The translations under genes and the position numbers were made by a program. Source: a bacterium (GTDB lineage: Bacteria > Calditrichota > Calditrichia > RBG-13-44-9 > J042). Taken from it: DNA of 11,906 nucleotides. The notes beneath the pieces are model-generated. The model was not told the origin of the DNA. It saw only the letters and a program-made list of their open reading frames with translations, and searched no databases. Positions 6,687 to 11,906 of this stretch are shown in pieces; position 1 is the first letter of the stretch; the number at the start of each line of letters is the position of its first letter. The stretch is from the NCBI GenBank assembly GCA_015494485.1, contig WGBF01000572.1:1-11906 (forward strand). The letters are read 5' to 3'.

Positions 6687-7766
6687 ATGAACTCACCCAA
6701 AAATACATCGCCAAAGCCGGTGAAGGGGCGGGGTGTTCCGTACAATCCCCCCAACCGCTTTGATCCCCGGGACGTGGAATACGACGGCGAGTGGCTGGAC
6801 GAGGAAACCCCGGTGTTGCCCCGCACCCAGTTTTTGGCGGACACCGCCCGTTCCATTTTTTCCCATAACGAAAGCCCCGACGTGGGGTTCGACACCAGCA
6901 TTAATCCCTATCGGGGCTGCGAGCATGGGTGTGTGTACTGTTACGCCCGGCCCACCCACGAATATTTTGGTCTTTCGGCAGGGCTGGATTTTGAACGGGT
7001 TATCTTTGTAAAACACCAGGCACCCGAACTGCTGGAAAAAGAATTTCGCAAACCCGGGTATACGCCCCGCCCCATTGCCCTTTCCGGCAATACGGATCCC
7101 TATCAGCCGGTGGAGCGGCAACTCCGACTTACCCGCCGGCTTCTGGAAGTGATGTCCCGATACCGAAATCCGGTCATCATCGTTACCAAAAATGCCCGGG
7201 TTACCCGCGATCTGGACCTCCTTACAGAACTGGCGCGCTGGAATGCGGTGCGGGTGGTTTTCTCCCTCACCACCCTGGATGCAGACCTGTGCGGTAAACT
7301 GGAACCGCGGACGTCCCGGCCGGCCCTGCGCTTGGCGGCCATTTCCCGCCTGGCCGAGGCAGGAATTCCGGTAGGGGTACTGGTCGCGCCGGTGATCCCA
7401 GGGCTAACCGACCATGAAATCCCTGCTATTCTGGACGCCGCCCGCAGCGCCGGGGCCCGGTTTGCCAGCTATATTGTGTTGCGGCTCCCCTACGGCGTGA
7501 AGGATATGTTTGCAAACTGGTTGCGTACCCATTACCCGGACCGCGCCGAAAAGGTACTGAACCGCATTAAAGCCATGCGGGGCGGTAAATTGTACGATGT
7601 GGATTTTGCCCAGCGCCATTCCGGAAGCGGGCCGTTTGCCCACCAGATCAAAACCTTGTTCGAAGCCACTGCCCGACGATTGGGCTATACCGAACCCCCT
7701 GTACTTTCCACGGAACATTTTCGCGTTCCGGGACCCCGGCAGCTGTCTCTGTTCGACCTGGACTAA
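6687..7766 (+). CDS. SplB-like radical SAM protein, PA0069 family
   Basis: This is a radical S-adenosylmethionine enzyme of 359 residues, related to spore photoproduct lyase (COG1533) but of the PA0069/Rv2578c type, whose reaction is unknown. The [4Fe-4S]-binding cysteines are C78, C82 and C85 in NPYRGCEHGCVYCYARPTHE, a CxxxCxxC motif. Other conserved-looking segments are ALSGNTDPYQPVE, VIIVTKNARVTRDLDLL, VVFSLTTLDADL and APVIPGLTD, which form the expected partial TIM barrel. The N-terminal GRGVPYNPPNRFDP is typical of the group. The last residues contain QLSLF (352-356), identical to the bacterial sliding-clamp-binding consensus. The ATG at 6687 has no clear ribosome binding site, but no other start lies in frame before the glnA stop. 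It sits between glnA and the lysine genes without an obvious functional link; a role in DNA repair is an inference from homology and the tail. Confidence 0.9.
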   Translation: MNSPKNTSPKPVKGRGVPYNPPNRFDPRDVEYDGEWLDEETPVLPRTQFLADTARSIFSHNESPDVGFDTSINPYRGCEHGCVYCYARPTHEYFGLSAGLDFERVIFVKHQAPELLEKEFRKPGYTPRPIALSGNTDPYQPVERQLRLTRRLLEVMSRYRNPVIIVTKNARVTRDLDLLTELARWNAVRVVFSLTTLDADLCGKLEPRTSRPALRLAAISRLAEAGIPVGVLVAPVIPGLTDHEIPAILDAARSAGARFASYIVLRLPYGVKDMFANWLRTHYPDRAEKVLNRIKAMRGGKLYDVDFAQRHSGSGPFAHQIKTLFEATARRLGYTEPPVLSTEHFRVPGPRQLSLFDLD

Positions 7767-7846
7767 TCTCTTAATTGCTTGATTCTGCACCCCCTTTAAT
7801 CTAATTTCACTGAAATTTTCGGGGAACGAAAACGGGGAGTACAAGG

Positions 7847-9181
7847 ATGCGTGGTGTGATTGGAATTCGCAAGGAAACGAAGGACCCGACCGAGCGCCGG
7901 GCCCCCCTCTCACCGGAACAGGTTAAGCATCTCCAGCAGCAAGGCATTCAGGTTATCGTGGAGCCGTCCGAAAACCGCATTTTTACCGAGGAAGAATACC
8001 GCCAGTCCGGTGCCACCATTTCCGATGACCTTTCCCGATGCAATATTATTTTTGGCGTAAAAGAAGTGCCCATCCGGGACCTGATAGCCAACAAAACCTT
8101 TTGTTTTTTTTCCCACACCATTAAAGGGCAACCGTATAACATGCCCATGTTGCAGGCCATTCTGGATTTAAACATCACTCTTCTGGATTACGAGCTGGTG
8201 AAGGATGAACACGGCAAACGCATCATCTACTTTTCCAATTTTGCCGGGTATGCCGGGATGATTGACACCCTGTGGGCACTGGGACGCCGGCTGGAATGGG
8301 AAGGCATTCATACCCCTTTTTCGGCTATTCAACAGGCCTACAGGTATGAAAGCCTGGAAGCTGCAAAAAAAGCCATTCGGGACGTCGGGAAAGCTATTGC
8401 CAAAGAGGGACTGCCAGATTCGTTAACACCTCTGGTGTTTGCCTTCACCGGCCGGGGACACGTCAGCGTGGCAGCCCAGGAGATTTTTGCCCTCCTCCCC
8501 CACGAAACCATCGACCCGGAAGCCATTCCGGACCTGGTGAAATCCGGCAAAGCCGACAGCACAAAAGTGTACAAGGCGATTTTTCTGAAAGAACATCTTT
8601 ACAAACCGCGCAATCCCGGCGAAGCATTTTCCCGCGAAAAACTGGCGGCGCATCCAGAGGCCTTCGAAAGCCGGTTTCCGGAATTTCTACCGTACATTAC
8701 CGTCCTTGTAAATGGCATTTACTGGGAACCCCGCTATCCCCGCATGGTTACCCGAGAAGATTTACACCGCCTGTTTGCCGGAGAGACCCAACCCCGCCTG
8801 CGGGTTATTGGCGATATTACCTGTGATATTGAAGGGTCCATTGAAGTCACTGTAAAGCCCACAACCTACAAGAATCCGGTATACGTGTACGATGTTACCC
8901 GGCAGGATATTGTGGATGGCTGGGAAGGCCGCGGACCGGTGATTTTAGCCGTGGACAAATTACCCACCGAATTGCCCCGGGAAGCAACCGAGTGGTTTGG
9001 ACAATCGCTTTTACCATTTGTTCCAGAACTGGCAATGATTGATTTTACCCAGCCTCTGGAGCATTTGCAGCAATCCCTTCCGGCTCCCTTTCGGCATGCC
9101 GTAATTGCGCATCAGGGGCGGTTAACCCCGGAATTTGAATATCTGTATGAAGAACTTTCCAAAAATGCCGGAAATAAATGA
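7847..9181 (+). CDS. Lysine-ketoglutarate reductase (saccharopine-forming), stand-alone
   Basis: This is equivalent to the N-terminal half of the animal and plant bifunctional enzyme LKR/SDH (AASS). It condenses lysine with 2-oxoglutarate using NADPH to give saccharopine. The 444 residues align by eye along that half: the AlaDH/PNT-like start GIRKETKDPTERRAPLSPEQ (6-25), FFSHTIKGQ (87-95), FAGYAGMIDTLWALGRRL, the nucleotide-binding segment FAFTGRGHVSVAAQE (198-212), LPYITVLVNGIYWEPRYPR, and IGDITCDIEGSIE (321-333). The protein ends where the fused enzyme enters its SDH part, so it is a naturally separate subunit, not a truncation. GGGGAG seven bases upstream supports the start. The saccharopine dehydrogenase gene follows after 76 bases in the same order as in the fused enzyme. 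Degradation is the likelier direction, but the genes here do not decide it. Confidence 0.92.
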   Translation: MRGVIGIRKETKDPTERRAPLSPEQVKHLQQQGIQVIVEPSENRIFTEEEYRQSGATISDDLSRCNIIFGVKEVPIRDLIANKTFCFFSHTIKGQPYNMPMLQAILDLNITLLDYELVKDEHGKRIIYFSNFAGYAGMIDTLWALGRRLEWEGIHTPFSAIQQAYRYESLEAAKKAIRDVGKAIAKEGLPDSLTPLVFAFTGRGHVSVAAQEIFALLPHETIDPEAIPDLVKSGKADSTKVYKAIFLKEHLYKPRNPGEAFSREKLAAHPEAFESRFPEFLPYITVLVNGIYWEPRYPRMVTREDLHRLFAGETQPRLRVIGDITCDIEGSIEVTVKPTTYKNPVYVYDVTRQDIVDGWEGRGPVILAVDKLPTELPREATEWFGQSLLPFVPELAMIDFTQPLEHLQQSLPAPFRHAVIAHQGRLTPEFEYLYEELSKNAGNK

Positions 9182-9257
9182 AGAAAAAATCACATTTTGG
9201 AACAAGGCATGATTTCTTAAATAATAATTGTTCAACGGGTGTTTTTAAGGAGGTAGT

Positions 9258-10583
9258 ATGAAAACGGTATTGATTTTGGGCGCAGGCCGTGTTGCCAAAC
9301 CCATGGTGGAGTATCTGGTTCGTTTCCCGGAAATTAAAGTCGTCGTCGCCAGCCGGCATGTGGATCATGTAAAAGGGTGGTTTCCGGCGGATTCACATCA
9401 CGAGATTATTCAGCACGACTTTTCCCACAATGGCGAAGCAGAAGAAATTGTCAAAAAAGGCGACGTTATTGTTAGTTTACTACCTTACACGCTTCACGTC
9501 AAATTTGCCAAAGATGCGTTACGGTTAGGGAAGCATCTGGTCACCACATCCTACGTTAGTGATGAAATGAAAGCACTGGATGCGCAGGCGCGCGAAAAAG
9601 GCGTTTTGTTATTGAACGAGATTGGGCTGGACCCCGGTATTGACCACATGAGCGCCAAAAAAATTATTGACGAAGCCCATGAGCGGGGCGGGCAGGTGGT
9701 TTCGTTTAAATCGTACTGCGGAGGCATTCCCGCTCCGGAAGCCAATGACAATCCCCTGGGTTACAAATTTTCCTGGAGCCCCCGCGGGGTGTTGATGGCC
9801 GGCCGCAATTCCGCCCGCTATCTGGAAAACGGTCAAATTGTGGAAATCCCGGGCGGCGATCTCTTTAAACATCACTGGTCTATTAAAGTGGATGGTTTGC
9901 AGCTGGAAACCTACACCAACCGGGACTGCTTGGGCTATCGCGAATTGTATGAAATTCCCGAAGTGAAAACGCTTTTCCGGGGAACCCTGCGGTATCCGGG
10001 CTGGAGCGATTTTATGCAGGGCATTGCCGACCTTGGGCTGTTGAGTGAACATCCCATTACCAACGTGCAGGGCAAGAGCTATGTGGAAGTGTTTGCGAAA
10101 ATTTTGAATGTGACCGTTCCGGAAATTCGCCCCTTAATTCGGGAACGGGTGCGGACAGACGCGGATGAATTCATCAAAAAACTGGAATGGCTGGGTTTGT
10201 GCGATGGTAATACCACCTTCCCGGAACCGGAAACCACCCCCATTGATTTTCTAACCCACATCATGCTGGAGAAAATGCAGTACAAACCGGGCGAACGGGA
10301 TCTGGTGGTATTGTATCACGACTTCCTGATTCGCTATGCGGATCACGACGAGCAGGTGACTTCCACCCTCATTGAATACGGCATCCCCAATGGCGATAGT
10401 GCCATGGCGCGAACCGTTTCCTTACCCGCTGCCATAGCGGTGCGTTTGATTCTGGAAGGGAAAATTAACACCACCGGAGTCCACATTCCGGTCATTAAAG
10501 AAATTTATGAACCGGTCCTGGAAGAATTGGAAAACCTGGGTATCCGTTCGCAGGAGAAAACCGTGGTGCTGGAGAAGAAATAA
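9258..10583 (+). CDS. Saccharopine dehydrogenase (glutamate-forming, LYS9/AASS C-terminal type)
   Basis: This enzyme oxidises saccharopine with NAD(P)+ to aminoadipate semialdehyde and glutamate, the second step of the saccharopine pathway. The 441 residues match the C-terminal half of AASS and fungal LYS9. The Rossmann dinucleotide loop is LGAGRVAKP at 7-15. Then come VSLLPYTLHVKFAKDAL (72-88), NEIGLDPGIDHMSA (120-133) and the strongly conserved SYCGGIPAPEANDNPLGYKF (152-171) followed by SWSPRGVL. Later FRGTLRYPGW and the tail AVRLILEGKI also fit. AAGGAGG four bases upstream supports the start. It follows the reductase gene by 76 bases and precedes pepD by 71 bases, so the three are probably one transcript. 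The product aminoadipate semialdehyde would need a dehydrogenase that is not in the window. Confidence 0.94.
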   Translation: MKTVLILGAGRVAKPMVEYLVRFPEIKVVVASRHVDHVKGWFPADSHHEIIQHDFSHNGEAEEIVKKGDVIVSLLPYTLHVKFAKDALRLGKHLVTTSYVSDEMKALDAQAREKGVLLLNEIGLDPGIDHMSAKKIIDEAHERGGQVVSFKSYCGGIPAPEANDNPLGYKFSWSPRGVLMAGRNSARYLENGQIVEIPGGDLFKHHWSIKVDGLQLETYTNRDCLGYRELYEIPEVKTLFRGTLRYPGWSDFMQGIADLGLLSEHPITNVQGKSYVEVFAKILNVTVPEIRPLIRERVRTDADEFIKKLEWLGLCDGNTTFPEPETTPIDFLTHIMLEKMQYKPGERDLVVLYHDFLIRYADHDEQVTSTLIEYGIPNGDSAMARTVSLPAAIAVRLILEGKINTTGVHIPVIKEIYEPVLEELENLGIRSQEKTVVLEKK

Positions 10584-10640
10584 ATATCCGTTGAATTTTG
10601 GAATGCGGGGAATTTTATTTCAGAGAACGACAAACTCAGA

Positions 10641-10646
10641 AAGGAG
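10641..10646 (+). promoter_or_regulatory. Ribosome binding site supporting a GTG start for pepD
   Basis: AAGGAG lies six bases before the GTG at 10653. No ATG lies nearby in this frame that would give a complete N-terminus. The GTG start also places the catalytic residues exactly three positions earlier than in E. coli PepD. Confidence 0.8.
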
Positions 10647-10652
10647 AATACA

Positions 10653-11906
10653 GTGAAACAGGCCATTGAGGGGTTGGAACCCCATTTATTATGGGAACAT
10701 TTTTATCAGCTATCTCAAATCCCGCGTTGCAGTAAGCATGAAGAAAAAGCCCGCGATTACGTGATTGACGTGGCAAAACGGAATCATCTGGAATACAAAA
10801 CGGATAGTGTGGGCAATGTGGTGGTAAAATTGCCGGCCACGCCGGGAAAAGAAAACGCACCGGTTGTGGTGTTACAATCCCACCTGGACATGGTGTGTGA
10901 AAAAAATAAAGATGTGGCGCACGATTTTTCTAAAGACCCCATTGAACTGGTGCGCGATGGGGAATGGATTACGGCCAATGGCACCACCCTGGGGGCGGAC
11001 AACGGAATTGGGGTAGCCGCCATGCTGGCCGTTATGGAAAGTAAAGAAGTGGAACATGGCCCTCTGGAATTACTGTTTACCATCGATGAAGAAACCGGGC
11101 TGACCGGTGCCAGTGGACTGGATGAGCACATGCTGGAAGGGCGCACCCTCCTAAATCTGGATTCGGAAGAAGACGGGGTCATTTACATTGGCTGTGCCGG
11201 CGGGCGGGACACGGAAATCTTTTTAAAGAAGGAGAACGAAGCCATCCGCGATGGTTTTGTACCGGTGAAAATTCTGGTCACCGGGCTTCAGGGCGGACAC
11301 TCCGGGTTAAATATTCACGAAGGGCGCGGAAACGCCATTAAGTTGCTCAACCGCCTGCTGTGGAATTTGCGAAAAGAAGTAGATTTTCAGTTAGGGGAAA
11401 TGGACGGCGGGAATAAACACAATGCCATTCCCCGGGAATGCGACGCCATCATTTTCGTTGCCAGCAACCAGGTGGAAACGGTTAAGGAATTTGCCGACCG
11501 ATATGCTGAGATTTACAAAGAAGAGTACAAATTTGTGGAAAAGGACGTGCGCATTGAAGTGAGCACGGATGGGTTTACTGCGCCATCGGCCGCATTAACC
11601 ACCAGCCTGCGGGATAAATTGCTGGATATGCTGTACGCCATGCCTCATGGGGTAATGGCCATGAGCCTGGCTGTACCCGGCCTGGTGGAAACATCCACCA
11701 ATCTGGCGGTTTTAAAAACCCAGGACGATAAGATTAGCGTGTTAACCAGCCAGCGCAGTTCCGTTACCTCCCGCCTGGACGAAATTTGCGAAATGGTGTA
11801 TGCGGTGGGCACGCTGGTGGATGCGGAAATTCGCCAGGGGAATGGGTATCCCGCCTGGCAGCCCAATCCGGACTCCCGGGTACTGCAAACCGCCAAGGCG
11901 GTTCAT
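10653..11906 (+). CDS. pepD: Aminoacyl-histidine dipeptidase (M20C metallopeptidase), 3' end cut
   Basis: This is a cytosolic zinc dipeptidase (beta-Ala-His/Xaa-His dipeptidase, peptidase D) that hydrolyses dipeptides including carnosine. The 418 visible residues are most of a protein of about 485 and the frame is open to the window edge. Metal and catalytic residues are visible: H77 and D79 in QSHLDMV, bridging D116 in GADNGIG, E146/E147 in DEETG, and D170 in NLDSEEDG. The lid-domain motif GGHSGLNIH contains H216. The last zinc ligand, a histidine near the C-terminus, would lie beyond the edge. The start is GTG with a good ribosome binding site. It is the third gene of the likely lysine operon, where it could supply amino acids from peptides; that functional link is an inference. 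Confidence 0.95.
   Translation, partial: MKQAIEGLEPHLLWEHFYQLSQIPRCSKHEEKARDYVIDVAKRNHLEYKTDSVGNVVVKLPATPGKENAPVVVLQSHLDMVCEKNKDVAHDFSKDPIELVRDGEWITANGTTLGADNGIGVAAMLAVMESKEVEHGPLELLFTIDEETGLTGASGLDEHMLEGRTLLNLDSEEDGVIYIGCAGGRDTEIFLKKENEAIRDGFVPVKILVTGLQGGHSGLNIHEGRGNAIKLLNRLLWNLRKEVDFQLGEMDGGNKHNAIPRECDAIIFVASNQVETVKEFADRYAEIYKEEYKFVEKDVRIEVSTDGFTAPSAALTTSLRDKLLDMLYAMPHGVMAMSLAVPGLVETSTNLAVLKTQDDKISVLTSQRSSVTSRLDEICEMVYAVGTLVDAEIRQGNGYPAWQPNPDSRVLQTAKAVH

Noticed and set aside
7816..7832. Small stem TTTTCG/CGAAAA before the lysine-ketoglutarate reductase gene
   Set aside because: A six-base AT-rich stem with no T tract is too weak to call a terminator or riboswitch.

Overview
This window looks like ordinary bacterial chromosome carrying central metabolism. 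It holds six complete, confidently recognised genes, one complete unrecognised membrane-protein gene, and two partial genes cut by the edges. No rRNA, tRNA, CRISPR array, insertion sequence or phage gene was seen. GC content looks close to 50%. Most genes have a strong AGGAG-type ribosome binding site, which argues against typical Bacteroidota. A homodimeric-type pyruvate dehydrogenase E1, an alpha-type glutamine synthetase and an animal/plant-like saccharopine pathway suggest a free-living heterotroph, perhaps of the Calditrichota/FCB or deltaproteobacterial kind. That placement is a weak inference.

Layout: (1) 1-797, minus: the start of aceE, running off the left edge. (2) 798-1328: a 531-base divergent intergenic region with no supported gene. 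(3) 1329-3827, plus: galT-like gene and glgA, 18 bases apart, a likely hexose/glycogen operon. (4) 3866-3898: a symmetrical terminator shared by glgA and the convergent gene. (5) 3922-5154, minus: a polytopic membrane protein with a very acidic C-terminal tail. (6) 5155-5303: a divergent control region with two dyads. (7) 5304-6626, plus: glnA, followed by a strong hairpin. (8) 6687-7766, plus: a radical SAM protein of the SplB-like PA0069 type. (9) 7847-11906, plus: lysine-ketoglutarate reductase, saccharopine dehydrogenase and a pepD dipeptidase truncated by the right edge, spaced 76 and 71 bases apart and probably one operon.

How the genes fit together: the galT-like enzyme and GlgA both handle hexose-phosphate/nucleotide-sugar chemistry and point to glycogen metabolism. 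The reductase and dehydrogenase together convert lysine and 2-oxoglutarate to aminoadipate semialdehyde and glutamate (or the reverse). PepD could supply free amino acids, and GlnA uses glutamate and ammonia. AceE supplies acetyl-CoA. No obviously new multi-gene system is visible. The best leads are a sliding-clamp-like motif at the end of the radical SAM protein, a second-metal-site GalT relative next to glycogen synthase, a 20-base palindrome ahead of glnA, and the unrecognised membrane protein.
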